DNA from: Pseudomicrostroma phylloplanum
Taxonomy: Eukaryota > Basidiomycota > Exobasidiomycetes > Microstromatales
Assembly: GCA_039545275.1 (NCBI GenBank)
Contig: BCHS01000010.1
Span: 558,001-622,000, forward strand
Direction of reading: 5' to 3'
Length of the DNA: 64,000 bases
The notes under the pieces are model-generated. The model searched no databases. It saw only the letters and a program-made list of their open reading frames with translations, and was not told where the DNA came from. A program made the translations under genes and the position numbers. Below, in pieces: positions 54,370 through 63,807 of this stretch. The first letter of the stretch is position 1. Every line of letters starts with the position of its first letter.

Positions 54370-54927
54370 TCAGCAGTCCGACATGCTTTCAAAGAAGGGG
54401 CCGTCTTCGCTCCACTTCTTCAAGGCTTGCTCTGACCATACCTGATCGAGTGGCGTGACAGGAGCGCGCATGTAGCGCTGATCTGTCAGCAATTGCAGAC
54501 AGAGCCTTGGCCAAGTTCACTCCTTCGGCACTCACTTGACATCGATGACCTTCTCCAAGCGCTCCTCGAGCTCCGCGGATGCAGCGATAGCTTCATTAAG
54601 TTCTCGAATGTATCCCTGAATCGACTTTACCTCCTCAGCGCCTTTGCACTGAGCCTCTCCGCCATACTTGGAGTAAATCTCTTCGAGAAGCTTGAGGTGC
54701 AGGTCGACGATCATCTTGAAAGTCTCCTTGCGGTAGTTCACCTGCTCCAGTACGTCATAGGGCTCGGAAGGGTCGAGTGGTCGAGGGAAGAAGGGAAAGG
54801 TGCCCACCACCACTCTGACGCTCCAGTCGTTGATTGCCACTGAGATGGGAAGCGGGAAAAGCAGCAGAAGGCCGATTGTCAGTAGTAGCCTGAGTGAGAA
54901 GCCACAGGACTAGGGTTGTGACTTACT
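54370..54927 (-). CDS. Small helical protein, start codon apparently split by an intron
   Basis: The main exon (54839 down to about 54541) encodes AINDWSVRVVVGTFPFFPRPLDP, then helices (YDVLEQVNYRKETFKMIVDLHLKLLEEIYSKYGG; GYIRELNEAIAASAELEERLEKVID). No ATG precedes it in this exon, but a CAG acceptor directly precedes TG GCA ATC, and an upstream exon ends ..AAC A with a GTAAGT donor (54926), so splicing would create A|TG. The second intron is uncertain: using donor GTCAAG at 54540 gives a tail RYMRAPVTPLDQVWSEQALKK...SDC ending at 54370 (135 residues); the stronger GTGAGT donor at 54535 leads to other frames and shorter tails. The family is not recognised. Confidence 0.45.
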
Positions 54928-55052
54928 GTTTGTGAGGATGCCAAGGGATGGATGGAGGTGGTTGCACGATGAAGCGGTTGGGAGCACCAGAGGGAAGGAT
55001 GGGTAGCAAAGGAAAGCGCATGAAAGACAGAGAGCACGGACTTTCTTCGAAG

Positions 55053-55604
55053 ATGGCCGTCCGCGCCCGCCCGCGCACAGCCGTGGTCGGAACACCAGTA
55101 CCAACTCCTGCTGCGCCTTCAGCTTCTACCATCTCACACACACACACTTCTCCCTCGGTCTCCTCACACTCGATAGTGAACCACTCTCACGCTGCCATCA
55201 TCTCTGCTTCCGATCAAGACATCCAGTCACCTCTCGATTCATCAAGAGTGAGTTCCTGCATACAGTATCGTCTCTTCTTGCCTGCCACGCCCTGCTGTCT
55301 GCAACATACAGCACACTCACTGCCCTTCCCCCTCTTCGCATAGCAGATGACCATCAAAATCGACAAGACCCTCTGCGACGACATTGAAGCCTGGCTGAAG
55401 ACGAGCGACACCCTCGCGACTCGCTACTTTAAGCTTCAAGACGAGCTCCTGGCCAGTTCCAGGGTCAAATGGATCTATGCGAAGAGCTTCGAGGTGGGTA
55501 ATGTGCCCGCCCACTCGTTCAACACCACTGCCAAGACTACGAAGCAGGAAGATTCGTCCGATGCGAAGCAGGGAGGAAAGGACGGTCAAAAGGGCTCGAA
55601 GTAA
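55053..55604 (+). CDS. Small hypothetical protein, 150 residues
   Basis: Two exons, 55053-55247 and 55347-55604; the acceptor could also be three bases earlier (adds Gln). Exon 1 encodes a Ser/Thr/His-rich N-terminus beginning MAVRARPRTAVVGTPVPTP. Exon 2 encodes MTIKIDKTLCDDIEAWLKTSDTLATRYFKLQDELLASSR, which looks like a helical domain, and a Lys/Asp/Gly-rich tail. Exon 2 alone has an ATG and could be the whole protein (85 residues). It is divergent from the preceding minus-strand gene and their 5' parts may overlap if upstream in-frame ATGs (54,948 onward) are used. The family is unknown. Confidence 0.45.
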
Positions 55605-56584
55605 GGAGTAGGACAACCACAAAGACCATGTTGCTCAGAGCAACGGTTGCGGAGAGCTCTCACCTACTAGCAAAGCAGCAATCCGAACTCTCACCACAAC
55701 TGCTACGCACTAGAGCGTATCCATGTCACCACACCTTTGTTCGATTGTCACAACGTTCTCAAATCATTTCTCTCTCTCCGCCCTGCTTGTATCATGTCTG
55801 TGAGCCTCGTCATAATCAAACCAAACAGACCAAGGTGCGTGAGGTCGCCCACAAGTTCGAGCGACTCAGTGTAGCATGAGAAGAGATGGCATCGTACTGG
55901 GCTTCGAAGACACAAGAGCAAAGTTCAGGGGACCGAGCTACGTACTGGGATGCTCAGAGGCTGCTCTGATGGCTCCCAGAGCTGGTCACTTCAGCACAGA
56001 GGGAGGAAGGTCGAGCAACGCTCCGTGAGTAACCTCAGATTCAGTTCACTCCTGAACCATCAGCAAAAGACTGAGCTCCCAGCATCACCGAGATGCTAGC
56101 CACGACCTTCTGTGGGCCGCCTGCGAGCAAGCAAAGGGAGCAGCACTTGTTGGGGCGGTGACTGCTCACCAAGTATTGAGCGCAAACGACATTTCGTGTG
56201 CCTTGCCCTGTTGCGATCACGGCAGCCTCGCGCTTCCGGATCCCCGCGGCCGAAGCTCTGCCCTGCTGAGTCCGAGATGTGATACACAGAGTGTGCCCTG
56301 ACCTGTGGCGCGCGTGGGAAGGAGTGACCATTGCTCTAGCGCATACGCTACTATGGTGCACAGGGAGGTCCCCAGGCCATTGCGAACCCTCTCTTCCCTC
56401 ATCGCCTCCTCCTCAATCGGCCTTCCCTCGTCTCCCTCACTCACCTCACTCGGCAACATTATACAATGCCATTCATCCCTCATAGTCCACCTTAACCATA
56501 CCCTACCTTTGCTACCCTGATCACACGGGCGTCAGCCAACCTCTCTTTACCTTACTCACTCGGCACTCCTCAGCTGCACCCACG
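55605..56584. other. Gene-poor interval
   Basis: About 980 bases with no recognisable gene, structured RNA or repeat. Reading frames are short and overlap on both strands. Confidence 0.35.
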
Positions 56585-56985
56585 CCCTGAGTCCCCGTTG
56601 CGAGCCGTCACTCAGGACGACCATACTCTACCACTAGCCCCAGTGAGTACATCTATCCTCACCACGGTGCACACCTCCTTCTAGCTCGCTGAAAGCTTCC
56701 CTGTGCCACTGTCTCTCAGCATAATGTGTAGGCCATTGAGTGCCAGTGCCTCGTCTTCCGGCACGCTGTTCACTCAAGCCGATACTACCTTACACTAAGC
56801 CTATACGTTACTCGATCCACTAGCTTCCACCACGCCCACCTCAAGCAGACGGGCGAGCTGAGCAATACGGCCAAGAGGACCGCTACAGACGGCACTGTTG
56901 GAGCGAAGCACAGCAGGAATCATTACTGCTTGAGAAGCTTTCTTCGAAACTTCTTTCGCCGCCTCTAGAGGATACACCATATCCT
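56585..56985 (+). repeat. Segmental duplication, copy 1 (diverged)
   Basis: About 400 bases here align by eye with 57,501-57,890 at an offset of 916-921. Shared blocks include CCCTGAGTCC, GAGCCGTCACTC, CATACTCTACCAC, CGATACTACCTTA and GGCGAGCTGAGCAATACGGCC. Both copies contain a GT-AG intron at the same place (here 56643-56719, GTGAGT donor). In this copy the reading frame shared with copy 2 (RYYL-LSLYVTR, KQTGELSNTA) has a TAG soon after the acceptor, so it may be non-coding or decayed. Confidence 0.7.
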
Positions 56986-57018
56986 CGAGAACTTATCGAC
57001 GACTGATCGTACATGGTA

Positions 57019-57132
57019 CTTTCAAGAGGCATTGCTCACGAGTCTTCCCATCCGGAGGACGCTTGCGTTATACAACTTTCAAGAGGCATTGCTCACGAGT
57101 CTTGCCATCCGGAGGACGCTTGCGTTATACAA
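57019..57132 (+). repeat. 57-bp tandem direct repeat, two copies
   Basis: Copy one is 57019-57075 and copy two 57076-57132, differing at one base (CTTCCC versus CTTGCC). The first bases of a third unit follow (CTTTCCG). Fifty-seven is a multiple of three, so a frame through it encodes a repeated 19-residue peptide, but no gene is supported. Confidence 0.9.
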
Positions 57133-57500
57133 CTTTCCGTGTGCGCCTCGAACAGAGCCTCTCCAGGTCGGAAACTTCGAGGAAGCTCGAGTGGGGGACA
57201 CCAACAGTCTGGGGGCGAGGCGATGAGGCAGGTCGGTACATCGGCAACTGGAAGAGTCGGCGAGAGAGGCGGAAACCCCTCTGAGCCTACCCGGCTCGGC
57301 CACGTCCACCTCATTCCCTCCTTTACCATACATCTCACCGACGCCTGCCCCATCTTGGCCACACGGCCTCATCTCAGTCACATACTCACTCTCCCTCAAA
57401 TCTCGACTCTCTGTCTGCTTCTGTCTGCTTCACGATCATGCTAGCCCCAGCCAGCGTCCCGTCCCCGGCGGTCTCCCTTCCGGAGCCCTCCGAAGTGCCT

Positions 57501-57890
57501 CCCTGAGTCCTCGTTGTGAGCCGTCACTCTGGACCATCATACTCTACCACAAGCTCCAGTAAGTTCAGTACATACCATGCTCACCACAGTGCGCACCCCT
57601 TTCTGGCTTGCTGAACCTTGGCTCTACCGTCGCCTCTCAGTACAGTGTCTGCGCCATGAAGTGCCACGCCTTCGCTTTCAGTCACTCTGTCCACTCGAGC
57701 CGATACTACCTTAGACTAAGCCTCTACGTTACTCGAGCCACTAGCTACCACGACGCCGACGTCAAGCAGACGGGCGAGCTGAGCAATACGGCCAGGAGGA
57801 CCACAGCAGAAGAAGCACAGCGGGAAACATCACCGCTTGAGAGGCCTTCTTCGGAGATTTCCTCGCCGCCTCCGGACGATACATCCAACC
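57501..57890 (+). repeat. Segmental duplication, copy 2 (diverged)
   Basis: Partner of 56,585-56,985. The conserved intron is 57559-57640 with a GTAAGT donor. After the acceptor an ATG at 57656 opens MKCHAFAFSHSVHSSRYYLRLSLYVTRATSY..KQTGELSNTARRT, the part shared with copy 1. A third, shorter and weaker relative lies at about 62,675-62,790 (ACACCGTCGGAGCGAAGCACAAC block). Confidence 0.7.
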
Positions 57891-57924
57891 AAGCTACCCA
57901 CCTGCAACTGCCTCATCTTGCACA

Positions 57925-58492
57925 ATGCTCTTCGAGAGGTCCGCCTTCAGTCCGACTCTTGCCGCCTTACTCCGACGGCAGGAGGCCAGGCAGGCAGCTG
58001 CCCAGATCAAATGCACGGAGTCGGAGGCACTCCTGGAACAAGCAGAGCTTGATTCCGCGTATCTATACCTTCAGCAAGAGCGGCTGCTCGAAGACATAAC
58101 AGGCTACAAGGAGGACCGATCTCCCTGCCCGACCCCTCTGGAGAGCCCCTAAGCCGTTTGCTCGAGCTCCTGGAAGACCAGCCATATCCTCGCCAGCGAC
58201 CCTGTTCGACGCCGCTTCCACGGCCCCTGCCCTTCCTCTGGCCTCGCCTGCCCAATCACCAACAACTTCTACCGGGATAACCTCAACGCTAGCCTCAGGC
58301 TCCGGTTCAGCCTCAAACCTGGTTGATAACGGCTCAAGAAAGCGCCCTGCTCCCGAGGGAGGACGGGAGAACGGTCGGAAGAAGCCCAAGACGAGCAAGA
58401 CCGTCGGACGACGCATCTCACCCAGACTGGCAAGCATTCCGCAAGTCCCTGAGCACATTTACAGGATCACCGAAGCTCGTCGACACAAGTGA
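57925..58492 (+). pseudogene. Coiled-coil plus nuclear-signal reading frames, possibly one broken or spliced gene
   Basis: Frame 1 (57925-58152) encodes MLFERSAFSPTLAALLRRQ, then a coiled coil (EARQAAAQIKCTESEALLEQ; AELDSAYLYLQQERLLEDI). From about 58,100 the protein-like signal moves to frame 2, open to 58,492: SSPATLFDAASTAPALPLASP, a Ser/Thr/Gly linker, then a strongly basic SRKRPAPEGGRENGRKKPKT (nuclear-signal type). The two frames are offset by one base with no obvious intron between them, so this is either a frameshifted gene or one with an unrecognised short intron. The layout (helices, then a basic cluster) resembles the two intact-looking frames further on. Confidence 0.4.
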
Positions 58493-59252
58493 TGTTCGCA
58501 AATCGCTGGCTCGACTCGCCCGTACCTGGCGCTTGTCCTCTCCTACATCTACCCGGCCTACTTCCGCTGGAGAAGACCCGCAAGCACATGACAGAGATGA
58601 AGCTTGCGGACATCAGGATCAAGCTCGCGGCTCACAGAGCTGAAGAAGACGCTGCTCGAGTCCATCTCGACAGTCTAATCGCATCGACCTCCGAGTGCCA
58701 AGAGCTCTTCAACGCCGTTGAAGAGGACTATAAACACGCCACTCTGTGCACGGCCTTGGCGGAAGAGTCTCGCGCAGAGCTCTCACGGAAGAGGCAACGC
58801 GAAGACGAGGACGATGAGAACACCGATGAGGACAGCAGGGAGGCCGCCAAAGATGGACAGGCGAGCAACAAGCAGGCAAACGGCAAAGCTCCCGCGAGCA
58901 AAGCTCGTGCAAGAGCTGGCAAAGCCAAGTGAGTCCGACGAATATAGTCTTGAGCTCCCAAGCTCTCGACACATCGCCTACCGCGATACTATCAGTGCCT
59001 CTGCCGCTCATACCAAGACCACCAATGCTGACCCGTACTCTACCCCTGACACACTCCTTCTCCCCTCTCAGAAAAGCCAGGCCTGCTGACACCGCTGGCC
59101 CAGAAATCTCGGAGGAGGTTAGGGCCGTCCCGGGAGCGGAGGGCCACGTCCAAAGGATCCTTGGCGGTTCAGATGCTCAGAGGGCGAGGGAGGTTGAGAC
59201 ACAGCAGTGTCACCACGCTACGCGTTCCTCTTCCCAACAGGTGAGCACCTGA
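58492..59252 (+). CDS. Coiled-coil protein with basic signal and acidic tail (repeat-associated family)
   Basis: Two exons, 58492-58928 and 59072-59252, give 205 residues; a further GTGAGC donor at 59241 could extend it. The start may instead be ATG 58585 (MTEMKLADIRIKL). A helical domain (IRIKLAAHRAEEDAARVHL; ECQELFNAVEEDYKHATL; ALAEESRAELSRK) ends in KRQREDEDDENTDEDSRE, then a Lys/Ala-rich stretch (KAPASKARARAGKAKKARP). Exon 2 reads TAGPEISEEVRAVPGAEG in the phase that the junction demands. The architecture matches the frame at 63,175-63,807. The family is not recognised; nuclear location is inferred from the basic cluster. Confidence 0.45.
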
Positions 59253-60173
59253 CTGAGATGCCCCTCCGCGACAACGCTCCACTGACAATCGCTCCCATCG
59301 TGAATGTCCTACTGTACCTCCCGCTAGCTTCCTTCCAGCTGATCTGCTGCTTCCCCTTGTCTCCCAGTCCTTTGCCCCTGTCCCTTGTACCATAGTCCCT
59401 CTTCGTCTTCGCTCCTGGCTCTCATGCGGCTCCTAATCTAGCACCGTTTCATCTTCACCTATAGCCTGTCCCGGACAGTTCGAGCTGGCCTTTGAAAGAC
59501 GTACGGTAGTCTCTCAAGCTCACGCTGTTGACACCGAGCGTTAGAGTCGGTCAAGTCAGCACTGCATGTGCCGGACACCGGACCTCTCGTCCCCGTCCTT
59601 GCACTCGGTGCATCTCCACCCTCGATCTCATTGCCCCGCAGCCACGCCGATGGGCATTGACGATATTGCTGTATCACCAGTCCAAGGTCTCTTTCTGTAC
59701 TCTCGTACTCCCAAAGCCATACATTCCATTTCACTCCTTCGCTCCTCCCACGGTTCACGATTGGGACAGGCTGTCGTAGTCCCATTGCTGAGAAATCATT
59801 CATGTCACCACATTACATCGCCAGAGTACGGCCCTAACGTTGACCATACTGGATTACATATGCTTGGACTCTTCGGCCGGCGGATAGCTGTACGGGCGTA
59901 AGCAGTATACTGTAGCGGCTCATAGGCTGCTCTGGCAGGCGGTGTACCTTGGGGTCAGCTGACAACGCAAAGCGTGGGGTTGCGCAAATGCTCCAGCACC
60001 AAGCGCGCCTCACAATGCAACTCTCAATCTGTCAGCGGCCCAGCCGGCGAGAGCGTCGGCGACGAGCTACATTGGGCGCATCCGCCCGGAGCTGGCAGGG
60101 TCGGTTCCGGCTTCTGCGCATCGAAGTGAGCCTCGGCGGATGCAACGGGGGACACGCGCATCCGCGGGGAGCG
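59253..60173. other. Gene-poor interval
   Basis: About 920 bases without a recognisable gene. A possible intron (59241 to an AG near 59,327) continues the preceding transcript. Confidence 0.3.
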
Positions 60174-60570
60174 GACCGGCTGATCTGAGCAGTGCGGACC
60201 GGTTGATCCGAGTCCGGCTGATGTGACCCAAGTGGCCGGGCTGATCGGAAAAAGGTGGGCGGGGCGAGCTGATCTGGGCAGAGTGGCCGGACTGATCTGA
60301 GCAGCCTTGGCTGAGTGGGGTCAAGAAAGGGGACAAGCTGATTGGGGTAGAGTGGACTCGCTGATCTGATGGGATCAGACTGGCTGTTCTGTGGCCGGGC
60401 TGATGGGATGGAGCGGGGTCGGCTGATCTGATGGCTGATCTGATGGAAGCGGACGGGCTGAGCTGATGAAAGTAGAACACCTGATTCGAAACAAGTGGCC
60501 GGGCTGATCTGCGCAGCGTAGGCTGGCTGATCTGAGGAAAGGATACGCGCTGATCTGAGGAAATGGGACA
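60174..60570 (+). repeat. Degenerate minisatellite with GCTGATCTGAG core
   Basis: The motif CTGATCTGA or close variants (CTGATCGGA, CTGATGGGA, TTGATCCGA) recurs roughly every 20-40 bases, often preceded by GTGGCCGGG or GCGGACCGG. Units are irregular in length and sequence, so the array is old or imperfect. Confidence 0.8.
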
Positions 60571-60689
60571 GAGTAGGCGGAGGGGACTTTTGGCTCAGGC
60601 GGGGTGCCAGGCGCGGAGAGGCGGTGCGCGACTAAATTTACCCTCTCGACAAGAGGCTGCCCTTCGCCCCTCTTGGCCCCCCTGTGCTC

Positions 60690-60696
60690 TATATAA
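60690..60696 (+). promoter_or_regulatory. TATA box
   Basis: TATATAA in the context CTCTATATAACCCGG. It is followed by a pyrimidine-rich stretch (about 60,727-60,800) and by a GTGAGT donor at about 60,805. This fits a promoter and first exon for a + strand transcript running into the tandem-repeat array. Confidence 0.55.
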
Positions 60697-60803
60697 CCCG
60701 GCCCCCAAGGGCGTTGGAAATTATTCCCCCTTCCCTCACAAACCATCCATCCATCTCTTCCTCCCTCGCCTTTCCTCTTCCCTCTCCCCCTTCCCCTACA
60801 CTA

Positions 60804-61835
60804 GGTGAGTACCATGAGGCTAGCGGCTCTTTCGGCATGACGGCATCGGGCGGATGTGATCCGCCTCTGGACTGGCACATTGCTTGCGTGGATCCTCTGC
60901 TCTACTACCCGGAGGTAGAGTAGCGTGTGGTCCCCAGCGATGTGCCCCCGAGTCTTGATCTCTTTTGATCGACCAACTGTCCCGAGTAGTTACAGCGCAC
61001 TGGACATGGGAGCCTGCTGCCTGACGCCGGTCGATCGGGAGATGCATGAGTGAGATCGGAAAAACTGACCTTGTAGATCTCCCCTTCTACATGGTCAGGC
61101 CGCTCCCCTCCCCGGCACACCACCTTTCCGCCTCCACTTCCGCCTCCTCTCCCGCAAGCCATCCACGTGACTAGGTGAGTACCTGAATCGGCGGTTCCCT
61201 AGATCAGAGCGTATCTGCCAGCGTCGGAAAGACTGGTGATTGCGACATCGCTAGGTTGGATCCTCTGCTCTACTACCCGGGGGTAGAGTAGCGTGTGGTC
61301 CCCAGCCATGAGTCAGCGGGAGTGCAGAGGGCAGTTCCCTCGACTCTGTAGCTTGCATCACACGGGAATCCGCTGCCTGTACCCCATGACGGAGATCTGC
61401 TTGAGAGATGGGAAAGCTGACCTTGTAGATCTCTCCTTCTACCTGGTCAGCCTCTCCGCCAGGCACACCACCTTTCCACCTCCTCTGCCACAAGCCATCC
61501 ACGTGACTAGGTGAGTACCTGAACTCGCACTTCCCCAGACAAGAGCGTATGTGCCAGCGTTGGAAAGACTGGTGATCGCCATCGCTAGGTTGGATCCTCT
61601 GCTCTACTACCCGGGGGTAGAGTAGCGTGTGGTCCCCGGCGATGAGTCGGCGGGAGTGCAGAGGGCAGTTCCCTCGACTCGGTAGCTGCAGCGTCACACG
61701 GGAATCCGCTGCCTGTACCACTTTGACGAGGATCTGCTTGAGAGATGGGAGAACTGACCTTGTAGATCTCTCCTTCTACGTGGTCAGCCTCCCTCCCAGA
61801 CACCTCGCCTTTCCGCCTCCACTTCCGCCTCCGGT
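60804..61835 (+). repeat. Tandem array, three copies of a unit of about 335 bp
   Basis: Units begin near 60,804, 61,172 and 61,507. Each starts with AGGTGAGTACC (a perfect donor sequence), then contains GGATCCTCTGCTCTACTACC with a short inverted repeat (TACCC..GGGTA) and GAGTAGCGTGTGGTCCCC, GGGAGTGCAGAGGGCAGTTC in copies 2 and 3, CTGACCTTGTAGATCTC, a CTTCTAC-TGGTCAG block and a CTTTCC.CCTCC pyrimidine tract; copies 1 and 2 end in CCATCCACGTGACTAGG. Copy 1 is longer and more diverged in its first half. Reading frames inside differ between copies, so no coding function is supported. Confidence 0.85.
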
Positions 61836-62274
61836 CCCACACTCGCCTGTACCATATCTTGTCGCTCCACTCCTTTGTACTTTACTCTCCGCGCATGCAT
61901 GCCTTCTCAATTCATCACTACATTGCCACTACCTCACAATGTCTGACACACACACCGAGCAGCCTGGCTTTGAGGATACTGTACCGCTCCGAGCCGCCTA
62001 CCCTAAGTGACACGGCTTCGAGCCGCTTCCTTGATCGGAACGGAAATGAAGGAGGCAACGGAAGGGAAAGAGGCTTTCGACGTGCGCCGGCAATGAGTAG
62101 CCGCGTGTGCTGTAATGAGAGGCGTCAGCATTGCGCCAGCGCACTCACTATAGTACCGTACGCAGGGCATCCCAAGCCATCGCCCATTTTACCCCTCGGC
62201 TTGCCTCCTCACCATCGCATCCCTCCCTTTGTCTCCTTACTCGACTTCCTACTTCTGCCTTCTCTACTCGTTTC

Positions 62275-62625
62275 ATGTCTGCTCTACGCTACCACCCGCA
62301 GTCACTACTGTACTCCTTCGTCATCCTCTGCTGCCCCGCTCAGCTCTGCTCGAATCCACCGGTCCCTATATGCCCTTCGCCTCCCTCTTGGGCAGTCCCG
62401 GTCTTACACTACGCCATACAGTACCTTACAACTCTAGAGAGTGAGTACCTGGCTTCCTCTGGTTCGCATGCACTCGCCGTCACTTCGCTGACTGCCATCT
62501 TCTGCATCGCAACCTCAGCACTCTGGGCCAACGAGTGCTCTCGAAGTTCCAGTACTTCTGCAAGGGGAACGACTCGAGCTCGACTTGATCCTACACCCGA
62601 CTCAGCAAGACTCACACTGCACTAA
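62275..62625 (+). CDS. Possible short spliced reading frame
   Basis: Exons 62275-62440 and 62519-62625 join in frame across a 78-nt intron with GTGAGTACC donor and TCGCTGACTG..CTCAG end. The product would be 90 residues (MSALRYHPQSLLYSFVILCC..., then Ser/Thr/Arg-rich). The intron is convincing; the protein is not recognised and the exon may be untranslated leader of the downstream coiled-coil gene. The donor matches those of the tandem array. Confidence 0.3.
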   Translation: MSALRYHPQSLLYSFVILCCPAQLCSNPPVPICPSPPSWAVPVLHYAIQYLTTLESEYLASSGSHALAVTSLTAIFCIATSALWANECSRSSSTSARGTTRARLDPTPDSARLTLH

Positions 62626-63174
62626 GGTATTACTTCAAGCACATCCATAGGCACTCCACCAAGGAACACCGAAGACGACACCGTCGGAGCGAAGCACAAC
62701 GGGCACCTTCACTGCTTATCAAGGCTACTCCTAAGCTTCTCTTGCCGCCTCGAGAGTGAGCACACCATATGCTCGGAGACCTGCTACACTCTGGGCACCT
62801 CCACGGCAACGAGATTCCCTATCGGATCTCCGTGCCTCTCTTACGAGGCCGGGCCACGACATCGAACTCGATTGCAAGCCGCTCGGGGAAATAAGCTCAA
62901 CGGTGTGTAACAGGCTACACTCACAAGGAGCTTGATCTCAGCACACTCTGCACAGAGTACCACTGCGGACCGCAAGCGCAAACGTCCTAGCTCTGACTCA
63001 GATGAGCAGATTGGAAGAGGAAGACACGTCAGACCCGAATGGGTTTGATGACATCCCACTTCATAGCCGCTCCCAGCATCGTCACTGAGTGGCAGCGTCC
63101 GTGGCGATCTCGACGACGTCCTTTTACGATTCTGCTCGAACAGATCAAGAAGGGAGCACTTGAGCTTGAAGATC

Positions 63175-63807
63175 ATGGACAAGCTGATTTCGTCAGCAGC
63201 GATTCAAAATGCCCAAGAGCAACAACAGCAAGCCTCCGCGCTTGTCGCTGCTGCCGAGGCTCGCCTGGCTCGTTGTTTGTCTGCTGTCGCCCTCGCTGGC
63301 GAAGAGGCGAGCCTCGCAAGGCAAGCCTTGGAAGCCGCTCACGCCAACGAGCGCGCTACTACTCAGCATGCGGCCGTCCTACAAAGCCTCATGACGGCTC
63401 ACGCGGCGCAGTCCGACGAGCGCAAGCGCAAGCGCGAGGACGACCGTGAAGATGCTGAACACGAATACGACAATCACGACGATGACCAAGAGGCAGACGA
63501 CGAAGACGACGATGTTGAGGCGGCCGCTCTCTGGCTCTTGGAGCGCTTGAAGAAGAGTCTCCAAGCTATAAAGCATACTGTACTGAGAAGATCAGCGAAG
63601 CCCGAAGTCAATGCAGAAGCAAAGGCCTCCCCCTCCTTCCCCATTGCCTTCACTGAACAAGTCGAAACCGTTTCCGGCTGTTCGGCCAAGCCATCGGCAA
63701 GTCTTCGGCTGGGGCGCTGGCTAAATCGTCGAATATCAATCCTACTACACACTCTGGAAGTTGTAGCGGCTCGACATCCTCCAATCTCAAGGCAAGCGTC
63801 CCGTTGA
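63175..63807 (+). CDS. Coiled-coil protein with KRKRED signal and acidic tail (repeat-associated family)
   Basis: An open frame of 210 residues from ATG 63175. It starts MDKLISSAAIQNAQEQQQQ, then has an Ala/Glu-rich helical domain (SALVAAAEARLARCLSAVA; EEASLARQALEAAHANERAT; LQSLMTAHAAQSDE), the basic RKRKREDDRED cluster, a long Asp/Glu run (EHEYDNHDDDQEADDEDDD) and a further helix AALWLLERLKKSLQAIKHTV. Its layout closely parallels the 58,492-59,252 product. The last 50 residues look out of frame: another frame from about 63,670 to 63,870 is more protein-like (AIGKSSAGALAKSS, THVPVHANRAALNECAWSRG), suggesting an intron or frameshift there. The family is unknown. Confidence 0.5.
   Translation: MDKLISSAAIQNAQEQQQQASALVAAAEARLARCLSAVALAGEEASLARQALEAAHANERATTQHAAVLQSLMTAHAAQSDERKRKREDDREDAEHEYDNHDDDQEADDEDDDVEAAALWLLERLKKSLQAIKHTVLRRSAKPEVNAEAKASPSFPIAFTEQVETVSGCSAKPSASLRLGRWLNRRISILLHTLEVVAARHPPISRQASR

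Noticed and set aside
60889..60930. Hairpin-like CTCTACTACCCGG..GGTAGAGTAG segment as a tRNA arm
   Set aside because: No acceptor stem, D-arm or GGTTCGA B-box around it; the inverted repeat is short and imperfect.
61251..61842. Overlapping minus-strand frames in the tandem array
   Set aside because: They repeat only because the DNA repeats; frames differ between copies and contain no domain.
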